A program made the position numbers and the translations under genes. From NCBI GenBank assembly GCA_965644295.1, contig CBFFRP010000314.1, positions 109,458 to 173,457 of the forward strand: a stretch of 64,000 nt of DNA, read 5' to 3'. The DNA is from Paraphysomonas bandaiensis. Taxonomy: Eukaryota; Chrysophyceae. The notes beneath the pieces are model-generated. The model did not search any database and was not told the origin of the DNA. It saw nothing but the letters and a program-made list of their open reading frames with translations. This document shows, piece by piece, positions 54,994 through 64,000 of the stretch (positions within the stretch are counted from its first letter, which is position 1; every line of letters begins with the position of its first letter).

Positions 54994-57186
54994 TTCACTT
55001 CATGCGTTCCCCTCTCACCACTTCGTCATTTAATCATCGCATGTGAAGTATCTACTGCAACTACAAACCAATTACAAACTCTAGAAAATAATAGGAATAA
55101 TATGATTGGTTATATTTTTCACCTTTTTTTATTTGAAGTCTGTAAGTTTGATTTGGGGAATAAAAGTTTGAAGAGTGATGGTCTGGAATAAATCCTGTAG
55201 TCGGTACAGTATACTGGTATAGCTACGGTATACGTGCAAGAGAGGACGGGGGCCATTTTATGATGATCATGCATATAGATATATACGAATATAGATGCTG
55301 TCTGCACTTCATCTGAGGAAACAGTGATTGAAGTTAAGGCAGAAATGGATCATCATATCTACGGTATACGGTCATATGAATTACACTAACTTGAGTATGC
55401 TTGACACACTGGCCCCTTCAGATCCCACTCTCATCTCATATTTATAGAGATAGGTGACATGAATCCTCATGTTGGCCTCCCACCATTAGCAGCACGATGC
55501 AAGCGACCCGCCCCCTCCACAATAATATAAGACTAAGACTGGAAATATGCCTGTATGAGTACCTGAAAAAGGGTTGTGAATACGTTGTTGGGGACACTCC
55601 CGTCAATATATCACTTTAATTGAGGCCCCTCCCGCCATCAGAGCAGCCACCAAGCAGGGAGGTCTACGTATGGCAAAATGAAGCGGAACGAAATCCTGGA
55701 GCAGTTTGGAGTTCCATTTTCTACTCTGACGAGAGATTTAAGCCTTTTTCGGGAATGCCTCGATATGGAATCTCTATATGGTTATGAACACCTTTGTGTC
55801 AGATGAGTCGAATCATCTTTTGGTGGCCAATGTCATCGACGAGTTGCAGTTTCCTTTCTCTGGACTACCTCCCCTCCTGCGATCACATCCTGAAAGAGAT
55901 TTGATGGTAGTGAAGTTCGACCTCGAAGCGAAATGTCAGAATTCACAGTGCAATACTGTCACCAATATGCGGATGCTGGCACTGCGGCGAACGGTGGGAT
56001 CCCTACGAATCAATCTGAACGACTCAGGAAGGCCATATGCGGGAAGGACTTTTTATGGATAACTTCTTAACACCGAAGGATTATGACCAGGCCAACAATT
56101 AGCAAGACTTCTGAGATGCGGAGGCCGCAGATCCGACACAGCAGAGCAATATGGCTCGGAAGTTTTCTTATTCATATGGCTGACTGCATCCACTCAGGCA
56201 CTCTCCCCAAGTCTACGGTTAGCAAGTGATGAAGGTACGGTTAGCAAGTCTGAATGTAGTGGATGGAAGCCTTGTATGTGACACCATGGTATGAGGATTT
56301 TGTGTATGATTATTTTGATCATTTCGATTATCTTTTTTATATGATTAACTGAGAGTAAACACTTTTAATTACCAAGTCTTTATTAGTGTATGTTAAGAAT
56401 GCCAGCCAGGTAGTTACTAATGGGTAGTTGAATAGTGCCTCAATGTCCTACTATATCTAACATATACACAAGTACAACTGTAACGCGGCTCTATAGTGTC
56501 ACGTGTCACCAGACGACCTACGAAATGTCTGGAAGGTTTTCCTAGTAAGTTCTATCATCATGTACATTACTCCTAACGTTTCTAGAGAACCTCGACTGCG
56601 GATCAGAGCACACTGTCGTGACAAGCAGTATAATATTTGTCTAACTGTTATGAAACATGTCTGCACTATTAGTATATGTGTTGAGATATATGTAATAATG
56701 TGTATCACTCTGTCAACTCTGTGTTTTCATAATAGGGGACGTATATTTTGAACGGCTGAAAATCGCCTTAATGTGTTTACTCTGGCTAACTATAACATCG
56801 GAACCAAATAAATTATAGTGAATCTGATTAGATATTATGAAATTAAGTTGAGATCATAATGTCATATGAGTGATGAAAATGAATAAAAAACTGTTCATAA
56901 TAGAGCCCCTCCTTCGTCGAAGTATACTCAGTATTTCATAGTAAGAGTAGGCTTCCTACTGATTCCTGTTTTTTAAAAGCCCTAAATAAAGACGGATGCG
57001 CTCCTTTTCGTGGTGTTCACGGGAAGTTGGTTGTATTATCGGTGTGTGTATTTGGTGGTGGAACTATCGTTATTGTCAGTAGGAATGATAAAATCCTTCC
57101 TTCTTCTGAGTTTACTGCCTTCAATTATTATTGTATCATCGTATTATCCATCTGGTCAATCCCAAATAATTCCATACTTGTTTAGA
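54994..57186. other. Gene-poor interval
   Basis: The first part is the presumed PSP1 promoter, with GTATAC at 55209, 55228 and 55374. At about 55676-56062 there are plus-strand frames (KRNEILEQFGVPFSTLTRDL; DELQFPFSGLPPLLRSHPER) broken by shifts and stops, probably the remains of a gene or transposase I cannot name. Beyond 56100 nothing is seen. Confidence 0.4.
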
Positions 57187-57194
57187 CTTTAGAC

Positions 57195-58325
57195 CAGGGC
57201 CTGGTAACCATTAATGGTAGTCCAGTTCCCGGTAATTATAATGGCATTAATGAAAAATGTCCCGGCAATTGTAATGGCCATTAATAGCTACTAATTAAAA
57301 GTAGATAGCACCACTCATATAGTGCTGTGCTCCCTTAATTACTAACTTTTAGTTAAATAGCAGACTACAAATTTTAACTACTTCTCGCTCTCTACTGGCA
57401 CATCAGGATCTTCTTTCAGGGCTTCATGGAGAGTATAAACATCCCACAACATGTAATTGGCTCGTAGGAATAGCAACGATTCTAGACGATATGGATTCAT
57501 GTTTCTACGCTCAGGTGTCATAATCAACTTTGCACGACTAAAGCGCCTCTCAACAACATTAGATTGTGCTTCAATATGACAAGCAGCGGTAGTTGTACTC
57601 GTAGGTACCAAGTCGAGCTTTCTTGGCAAGACAATAAATCGCCCCCGTGAAGTCTTTCACTTCCCAAAATTCTCTCGAGTTCCTCTCGCCAAGAAAAATC
57701 CGCATGTTTGATGCCTTTGGTTATATATATGATTTACACAACTCGTGTAACCTCGCTTTATATCTTGTTACGAGCAAATATGATACAGAGAATTCTCTGA
57801 ATCCACTCGGAAGAAGACTCTGTAAATTACACTGCCATCAATGCTTTCGGCCATCATCGTTGCTTAATATACTGTATGGTATAAATACAGAGTATAATAT
57901 TACTTTGCTTAGTTGCGTACTGTAGCGTCTTTCAACTTTGGGGAAAAATAGTATTTTTATGAATGTTGTCTAGGTGAAATATGCATATTTTCAATGATTA
58001 TTTTAGAGCTTTTGGGTATATGAGTACGTCGCAATAGATATTGCTCACTCAGGAAACTATTCTCTAAATCTACAGAGCATTGAGAAGATAGTGAACAAAG
58101 TTGCCACAAAGTGCCTGTACAGTTACATGAGTCTAATATTGTTTAGAGTTTCTTCGGAGTATAATAGAGGAGATACTATATTCTATATTATCTTAAAAAC
58201 ACTCAGTTCTATATAAAGCAGTACAGGTCATTTATGGTAGTCCGGTTACCGGCAATTATAATGGCATTAATGACAACTGTCTCCGCAATTATAATGGCAT
58301 TACCATTAATGGTTACCAGTCCCTG
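57195..58325 (-). mobile_element. hAT family #2 element, 1131 bp, degenerate, with perfect 8-bp target duplication
   Basis: Ends CAGGGCCTGGTAACC / GGTTACCAGTCCCTG, target duplication CTTTAGAC at 57187-57194 and 58326-58333. Internally carries GTAATTATAATGG-type sub-repeats near both ends and the transposase C-terminus on the minus strand. Confidence 0.93.
57378..57629 (-). pseudogene. hAT transposase C-terminal (dimerisation) fragment
   Basis: 83-codon frame with AQSNVVERRFSRAKLIMT, RRNMNPYRLESLLFLRANYM and LWDVYTLHEALKEDPDVP: the hAT dimerisation domain. The catalytic DDE part is absent. Confidence 0.85.
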
Positions 58326-58333
58326 CTTTAGAC

Positions 58334-58547
58334 AACTGAAAATTTTACTTGAGTACTTGGATGAGGGTCTTGTTGTTTTGCTAATTTTGTAGGACATCTT
58401 CAAAAGAACAAGTTTCATTGAACTGTTACTGTTAACCACACCACATATGGCATACACTACACTATTTTTATTAGATCAGATCTTGGTGAACAGCGTTGAG
58501 AATATATAACACAACCATTGCCTGAAGGTTATAAATTAACTTTTATG
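58334..58547. other. Spacer between hAT and Copia-B
   Basis: 214 bp, no feature seen. Confidence 0.5.
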
Positions 58548-58840
58548 TGTTGGGAAATGCTCATTTTACTTAGATCAAAGAGAGATTAAGTTGTTAGACT
58601 AGATAGATTTATTAATATCGTTTACACAAATTGTGTTAAACAACACAAGCTCGTTTTGTGCCATGCATAAATCACTACTTCTGTAGACCTTTCGCTACTA
58701 AACATATCTTGAAAGAGCAAACTATTTCAGTTTTCTCAATATCATAACAGCATCTACACATCACCATACTTCACTGTATTCTCGTACATTGTCTTCAAGT
58801 ACCACATTGAATATACTAGGATACAGTCCATATTCTAATA
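58548..58840 (-). repeat. Copia-B 3' LTR
   Basis: 293 bp, matches the 5' LTR without differences that I could see. Confidence 0.94.
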
Positions 58841-59014
58841 CTCCCACTCAATGTAGAATGCAGTGATACGAAAACAACAATGAGTACAGTGATCTTCATG
58901 CTATAAACTAGTCTCATAGGTAAAATAGATGTGAAATCTTATCAAGATACATATATAACTAGCAGTCAACTAGATATATAGTTATGTGGGATTCTCACCC
59001 ACTAAAACACACCT

Positions 59015-59356
59015 TTAACCTCTTCGGGGTCGCTTCTTCTGCTGCTCCTCAACTCTGGTTGACACACTTCTCTTAACCCCGGTAATAGTTTTCTCATGAC
59101 GACTGAAAAGTTTCGTTGACAATGCCTTCGTGAAAATATCAGCCGCCATATCATCCGTCGACACATGAATCAACTTTGCCGTAGGAAATTTTCCATTTAC
59201 ATGCTCTCTCACCCAGTGATACTTGATGTCTATATGCTTCGACCTCTTATGATACACAGGATTCTCGGAGAGATCTTTCGCACTCTTGCTATCCATAAAG
59301 AATGGAGTCGGCTTCGCAACTAAGAGCCCGAGCTCCTTGAACACCCCCGAAGCCAC
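59015..59356 (-). pseudogene. Copia-B RNase H C-terminal segment in shifted frame
   Basis: Frame with KPTPFFMDSKSAKDLSENPV, KHIDIKYHWVREHV and AADIFTKAL continues RNase H of the main ORF. The frame changes at a GGGGG run at about 59344-59348; one missing G would explain it. Confidence 0.88.
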
Positions 59357-62300
59357 ACCAGTTCTTGCATAGCCGCATACTCCGCCATATATTCAGATTC
59401 CATGCTCGAAGTTGCAACTGTGGTCTGTAGTTTAGACTGCCAGGCCAATGCGCCTGCACATAAGAACACAATGTATCCTGTTGTCGATCGCCGAGTCAGT
59501 CTATCACCAGCCCAATCTGAATCACTGAACACATGTAAGTCGAACTCACTCCCACTGAATCTGATGCCCTCATCAATTGTTCCACGCAAATATTTCAATA
59601 AGTGAATCGCCAGTTTGCACGATGCATATGTCGGACAACTACTAAATCGAGACAATAACCCCACTGCATAAGCCAGATCAGGTCTAGTATGCATTGCTAG
59701 ATACAACACTGCTCCAATAATTTGCCGATACGGAAATGAGTCAACCCACTGCTTCTGCTCCTCCGTAAGTTCACGTTCCTCTGCCAACAGATCCTGAACA
59801 TTAGTAGGTAGTGGGGCCTCCTTATTCTTACTACTCTTTCCCATAACTGAGCTGAATTTCTTGATAATATTCTTAGCATACTCAGATTGATCTAACATAT
59901 ACCAATTTTCTCCTCTGGTTATCCTGATGTTCAGAAATCGCTTACACACTCCCAGATCATGCATCTCGAATGTTTCACAGAACCTACGCTTTACGCTTTC
60001 CAAGTAAGTCAGATCAGCGGATGCAATTATGATATCATCAACATATATCAATAATAAATGCAGTTTTCCGTTACTCCATCGCATATACAAACACGTATCC
60101 AAAATACACGGAGTAAAATGCAATGATTTAATAAACTTGTCAATATGTTTATTCCACTGTCGCGGTGAAGATCGCAGTCCATACAATGCCTTGATTAGTT
60201 GAAAACACCATCCAGCTAGTAATTCCTCATCTGGTGGAGGTGCCATATACACGTCATCCTCCAGATCTGCATAGCAAAATGCGGATGATACATCTAATTG
60301 ATGCACATGCATCTGTAACATAAACGCAATCGCTAACACTAGTCTAATGGTTATACCCTTAACCACTGGAGCGAAAGTGGACGGCTCCTCCTCCTTCTTC
60401 TCTTGGAGATTTCCTAATGCCACTAGCCGAGCCTTGTACTTTACTATATTCCCTAGTATGTCTCGCTTCACCGTATGCACATATTTCGCTCTAACTAATT
60501 TCACTCCGCTTGGAATTTTCACGATCTTCAAGACACGTCTTTTCAGCAATGATGTCTTCTCCACCATTCGAGCTTTTCTCCATTGTTGATACTGTGGAGA
60601 TCTCTCTGCCTCGGCATATGAATTTGGTATCTTGATATCTTCTGTCTCTGCATGGTTAAGATCAATATTATGCGCATCCGGTACTTCAACCATATTAATC
60701 TCTCCTAAAACTGACGCGTTTGCCAGTCTCCGCTGCAGCCGTTTGCGTCGGACCCGACCATCACCATCTAGTTCAATCGGTCGACGAGGTATATAAGAAC
60801 CCGTACCTTGCTCATCCTGAGCACGCACATCGTGCGTTGTGGGAGGAGCCCCGCTCACAACCCCAGACTCATAGTCTTCAGAGGTCTGCAACCTCACAGC
60901 TGTCTCCTGACAGGTTGGGTCAGGACTCTCCTGTAACCCTCCAGGTCTTCCCTGGTCCAGCACCCTGGCTGGCATAGTACTCAGGGCGTCCCCCTTTCCT
61001 ATATATCCGGTATTCCCGGGAGTTTCTGCAGTCATTCGCACTACGTCCTCGACGTGAATCGGCACCCGGTGCTCGATATGCTTCCGACCTGCAGTTACCA
61101 GAGATCGATAGGCTACTATTACCCCCTTTCGTTCTACTACTCTCGTGGTCTTGTAGAGAAGACCATCCTCATCATCAATATGATATGTACCTTCTAAGCC
61201 CGCATAGTCAGACACAATTTTCGGTCTCTCGGCCTCCTTCACTCGAAGAGCATCTATCTCAGCGAAATAGCTCTCCGAGCGTGACGGTATGGACTCATCA
61301 GTTAATACATGTACCGACGTGACGACCCTATCAGTCGCAGGTAGATATACATCATATCCTACCTTTTCATCTGAATATCCTATCAGATATCCGATAAGGG
61401 CCTTGTCGTCCCAGTCTTTCCGTCGATCCGCCTTTGTAGTGAGGACATACGCACGACACCCCCATACTCTGAGATATTTCAGGTTGGGAGCCTCACCAGT
61501 CAAAAATTCAAGAGGGGACATATACCCCTTCGCTGTCTTTGTAGGCAATCGAATTAATATGTACCTGGCTGCCATGTAGGCATCTAGCCAAAACTGTGAA
61601 GGCAATCCTGACTGAATCAGCATCGCTAATGTCATCTCACCACAGGTCCTGAATTTCCGCTCCTCAATCGCGTTCATCTCAGGAGAGTCCGTAGAGCTCC
61701 ACGTATGTTGATAGCAACCCTGTGACCTAAGATATTGTCGCAGCTCATCACATATTAGCTCCCCTGCTCCATCTGCATGGTAATGATGCATTTCTAATTT
61801 GTACCTTTTCACATCTCCTTCAAAAATCTTCTTGAAAACCTGCAGTACCGATGACCCAGTCCTATGAACAAGCCCTTCCGACCAGAACATCCGACTGGCA
61901 TGGTGTGTTAGTTTGAGCACATATATTTCCCCTCCTCGAGCTGGACAATTTAAGTATACTGCTATATCGGCCGAGAAATTTGGACGAACGGAGTCCTCAT
62001 CCTTTGTCCGAAAACTTACTCTGGTGATCTTCGCCCTGGCGCATACATCACATAGACACTGTTCTTTGGAAACACGTTTCGAGAGATGTTTTCGTTTCAG
62101 TCCAGTCCCAATAATTAGCATTCTTTTGTGGGCTTCTACCAACGCATGCTTGTTAAAATGACCCGCTCTCCTATGTAACAGCTCCAGTTCATCCTCACCC
62201 GTACGGTCACTGAGATTTACTTCTGAATCACTGGATGTCGATACGTCTGGAAGCTCCAATAACTGCTGTGTTGGCACAGCAGTCATTCCATTCTTCATAG

Positions 62301-63726
62301 GTCCCTCCAACACCAGCTCATCCGTATTTCTGTCATATATCTGTATACCATACCATACAGTAAATCGATATCCCATATCGTTCAACTTCCGTCCAGAACA
62401 AAGACACCGATTTATCTGACTTGATACCTCAATGTTCTTCCATGCTCCACGGGAACCTACACTCGTGACGCATATCTCTGACCCCTTTTTCGAACCATTA
62501 ATAACCTTTGATGTGTGCATATGACTATCAAGTATATTCACATCATTTATCAAAAACATTGATGACGAACAACAGGTATCAATGTATGTATAGTGAATAT
62601 CCTCATGCACACTACTGCATATATTCGTCTCATACACATTACATGACAAATGATACTCTTCCTGTTGCTCGATCATATTTGCTTCGTCTTCGTCAGACAA
62701 ATCCGCTGGCTCTCCACGCCTGATGTTTTCAACTGTAAGTAGTCTTTTGTCTGGTTTCCTTCCATCTTGAAACCTCACAGCCTTGCTCTTGCTTTGCGAG
62801 TACTTCTTTTTCGATGCTGGACAATCGATGGCAAGATGTTCCTTTGACTTACAATTTCTGCACCCAGTATATTCGGCACTTCCAGGTCGCTGCCCTGTAA
62901 TCTCTGTATCCTTCTTCATCGGCTTCTTCTTACCGTTGTTCTTCTTACGATGATCCCTCTCTCTGCGATATCGTTTCTTACTGTCTATCAGGTTCAGCTC
63001 CTCCACTCTTTTACGCTTCTTCTCCAACGCTTCCTTCCCAGCCATAGTATCATCATAGCCTTCTATCTTACGTGATACAGTTACATAATTAACATCATCA
63101 TCCATCAAGTATAATCCAACTCTCAGTTGAGCATACTCTTCATTGAGCAAGCCTTCTCGTAGTCGACTTGTTTTTGATACCTCCGAGATATCCTGCTGCT
63201 GCTCCTGTAGTTCCTTCAGCAGTAGTTCGAACCGTAGTACGTAGTCCTTCGCCGTCTCCTCCGGACGCATACGGAAAGAACCATATTGAGTTAAGAGGTC
63301 ACTGATCCTATTTTGCTTCCCTCCAGCAAAACACTTCTTCAACTCATCAATCATTACATGTGTTTTGAACCTGTTTACACCACTCCCTTCTGCCTTGAAC
63401 GCTTTGTGGGTAAGATGGAATTTACGCAGCGCTTTCGGGGAATGCTGCACCGCATCCCTGCAGTAAGAATAAGCTATGGCGTTCGCCTTCCAATACCTCT
63501 TCACAGCCTGTCTGTACGCCTTCTCCTCCATCAACGTAAGTGGCTGCTCCCCGAAGTCGCTCTCCTTAGGTGGCAGTTCCACCGCTACCTCGCTTTGTTC
63601 CTTCCTCATAAGGAATGTCTCGAAGTCCTCAATCCATTGTTCAACGTTAGTCTCGTTGAACTGAGGAACTACTCCTCTATCCTCCTTCTCTCCTCCTCGC
63701 TCGCTACCATGTTGGGAAATGCTCAT
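59320..63726 (-). CDS. Copia-B gag-pol polyprotein ORF
   Basis: 1468 codons covering almost everything: gag, one CCHC knuckle CRNCKSKEHLAIDC near 287, protease YIDTCCSSS near 378, integrase zinc binding (LHRRAGHFNKHAL..CDVCARAKITR, about 525-562), core ADIAVYL / HADGAGELI / NAIEERKFR, RT with QLDVSSAFCYADL, YGLRSSPRQW and YVDDIIIAS near 1227, and RNase H FSDSDWAGD near 1399. The frame ends in RNase H after LVWLRG; the rest is in another frame. Pol is not split by a stop before RT, unlike Copia-A. Confidence 0.93.
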   Translation of the reverse strand: MSISQHGSERGGEKEDRGVVPQFNETNVEQWIEDFETFLMRKEQSEVAVELPPKESDFGEQPLTLMEEKAYRQAVKRYWKANAIAYSYCRDAVQHSPKALRKFHLTHKAFKAEGSGVNRFKTHVMIDELKKCFAGGKQNRISDLLTQYGSFRMRPEETAKDYVLRFELLLKELQEQQQDISEVSKTSRLREGLLNEEYAQLRVGLYLMDDDVNYVTVSRKIEGYDDTMAGKEALEKKRKRVEELNLIDSKKRYRRERDHRKKNNGKKKPMKKDTEITGQRPGSAEYTGCRNCKSKEHLAIDCPASKKKYSQSKSKAVRFQDGRKPDKRLLTVENIRRGEPADLSDEDEANMIEQQEEYHLSCNVYETNICSSVHEDIHYTYIDTCCSSSMFLINDVNILDSHMHTSKVINGSKKGSEICVTSVGSRGAWKNIEVSSQINRCLCSGRKLNDMGYRFTVWYGIQIYDRNTDELVLEGPMKNGMTAVPTQQLLELPDVSTSSDSEVNLSDRTGEDELELLHRRAGHFNKHALVEAHKRMLIIGTGLKRKHLSKRVSKEQCLCDVCARAKITRVSFRTKDEDSVRPNFSADIAVYLNCPARGGEIYVLKLTHHASRMFWSEGLVHRTGSSVLQVFKKIFEGDVKRYKLEMHHYHADGAGELICDELRQYLRSQGCYQHTWSSTDSPEMNAIEERKFRTCGEMTLAMLIQSGLPSQFWLDAYMAARYILIRLPTKTAKGYMSPLEFLTGEAPNLKYLRVWGCRAYVLTTKADRRKDWDDKALIGYLIGYSDEKVGYDVYLPATDRVVTSVHVLTDESIPSRSESYFAEIDALRVKEAERPKIVSDYAGLEGTYHIDDEDGLLYKTTRVVERKGVIVAYRSLVTAGRKHIEHRVPIHVEDVVRMTAETPGNTGYIGKGDALSTMPARVLDQGRPGGLQESPDPTCQETAVRLQTSEDYESGVVSGAPPTTHDVRAQDEQGTGSYIPRRPIELDGDGRVRRKRLQRRLANASVLGEINMVEVPDAHNIDLNHAETEDIKIPNSYAEAERSPQYQQWRKARMVEKTSLLKRRVLKIVKIPSGVKLVRAKYVHTVKRDILGNIVKYKARLVALGNLQEKKEEEPSTFAPVVKGITIRLVLAIAFMLQMHVHQLDVSSAFCYADLEDDVYMAPPPDEELLAGWCFQLIKALYGLRSSPRQWNKHIDKFIKSLHFTPCILDTCLYMRWSNGKLHLLLIYVDDIIIASADLTYLESVKRRFCETFEMHDLGVCKRFLNIRITRGENWYMLDQSEYAKNIIKKFSSVMGKSSKNKEAPLPTNVQDLLAEERELTEEQKQWVDSFPYRQIIGAVLYLAMHTRPDLAYAVGLLSRFSSCPTYASCKLAIHLLKYLRGTIDEGIRFSGSEFDLHVFSDSDWAGDRLTRRSTTGYIVFLCAGALAWQSKLQTTVATSSMESEYMAEYAAMQELVWLRGCSRSSGS

Positions 63727-64000
63727 TTTACTTAGATCAAAGAGAGATTAAGTTGTTAGACTAGATAGATTTATTAATATCGTTTACACAAATTGTGTTA
63801 AACAACACAAGCTCGTTTTGTGCCATGCATAAATCACTACTTCTGTAGACCTTTCGCTACTAAACATATCTTGAAAGAGCAAACTATTTCAGTTTTCTCA
63901 ATATCATAACAGCATCTACACATCACCATACTTCACTGTATTCTCGTACATTGTCTTCAAGTACCACATTGAATATACTAGGATACAGTCCATATTCTAA
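63710..64000 (-). repeat. Copia-B 5' LTR (truncated by window)
   Basis: 291 of the expected 293 bp are present. The gag ATG (63726) lies inside its last 17 nt. Confidence 0.94.

Larger units (their letters stand above)
58548..64000 (-). mobile_element. Full-length Ty1/copia retrotransposon Copia-B (5' LTR cut by window end)
   Basis: 3' LTR 58548-58840 (293 bp) and 5' LTR 63710-64000, which look identical over the shared part. If also 293 bp, the 5' LTR ends 2 bp past the window. LTR ends on the minus strand are TATTAG...CCAACA. Purine tract GAGTGGGAG before the 3' LTR; primer site TGGTAGCGAGCGAGG just after the 5' LTR. Confidence 0.96.

Overview
The window is nuclear DNA of a eukaryote. It is AT-rich overall, its genes are split by very short GT-AG introns (mostly about 41-110 bp), and the space between genes is full of Ty1/copia retrotransposons, solo LTRs, hAT DNA transposons and other dispersed repeats. 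A kinesin-9-like motor hints at a flagellated life stage, and gene content and compactness suggest a protist. I could not fix the lineage from sequence alone.

Layout: (1) 1-4151, 5' part of an ABCC/MRP transporter (-), divergent from a hotdog thioesterase (+). (2) 4152-16750, repeat-bearing spacer, a small SNase-type nuclease gene (-), a 168-unit GTAT microsatellite, then a complete 23-exon Aquarius (AQR/IBP160) RNA helicase gene (+). Seven AQR introns hold 20 box C/D snoRNA-like units in six families. (3) 16751-23350, nested hAT elements inside the remains of a minus-strand exon, plus dispersed repeats. (4) 23352-25684, an EF-hand protein (-) divergent from a 14-3-3 gene (+). (5) 26034-31326, a full-length copia element with identical-looking LTRs and a 5-bp target duplication. 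(6) 31332-37250, LTR and hAT relics, a multi-pass membrane protein (-) divergent from an ePHD + preSET/SET protein (+). (7) 37752-42607, an 11-exon RTEL1-like Fe-S helicase with a C-terminal RING (-). (8) 42608-51133, repeats with a nested solo LTR, a kinesin-9-like motor with a PH-like tail (-), divergent from PPP4R1-like HEAT protein (+). (9) 51134-58547, repeats, a short TTAGGG-type stretch, a PSP1-domain protein (-), and a hAT relic with perfect 8-bp target duplication. (10) 58548-64000, a second copia element whose 5' LTR is cut by the window end about 2 bp before its expected terminus.

The most interesting system is the AQR locus. In human cells the AQR protein (IBP160) binds introns in the spliceosome and couples splicing to assembly of intron-encoded box C/D snoRNPs. 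Here the AQR gene is itself a dense C/D snoRNA host. All seven introns of 166 bp or more carry snoRNA-like units and none of the fifteen introns of 90 bp or less does. Paralogous copies keep C and D boxes, show compensatory changes in the terminal stems, and the last unit of each intron ends 55-88 nt before the 3' splice site. Three families contain guide segments complementary to rRNA stretches that I recognise as conserved (from memory; a database check is needed).

CDS models for AQR, RTEL1, kinesin, PPP4R1, SET, EF-hand, membrane protein and the ABCC fragment were built by hand from splice sites and family alignment. In each complete model the exon phases close to a multiple of three; the ABCC fragment stays in phase up to the window edge.
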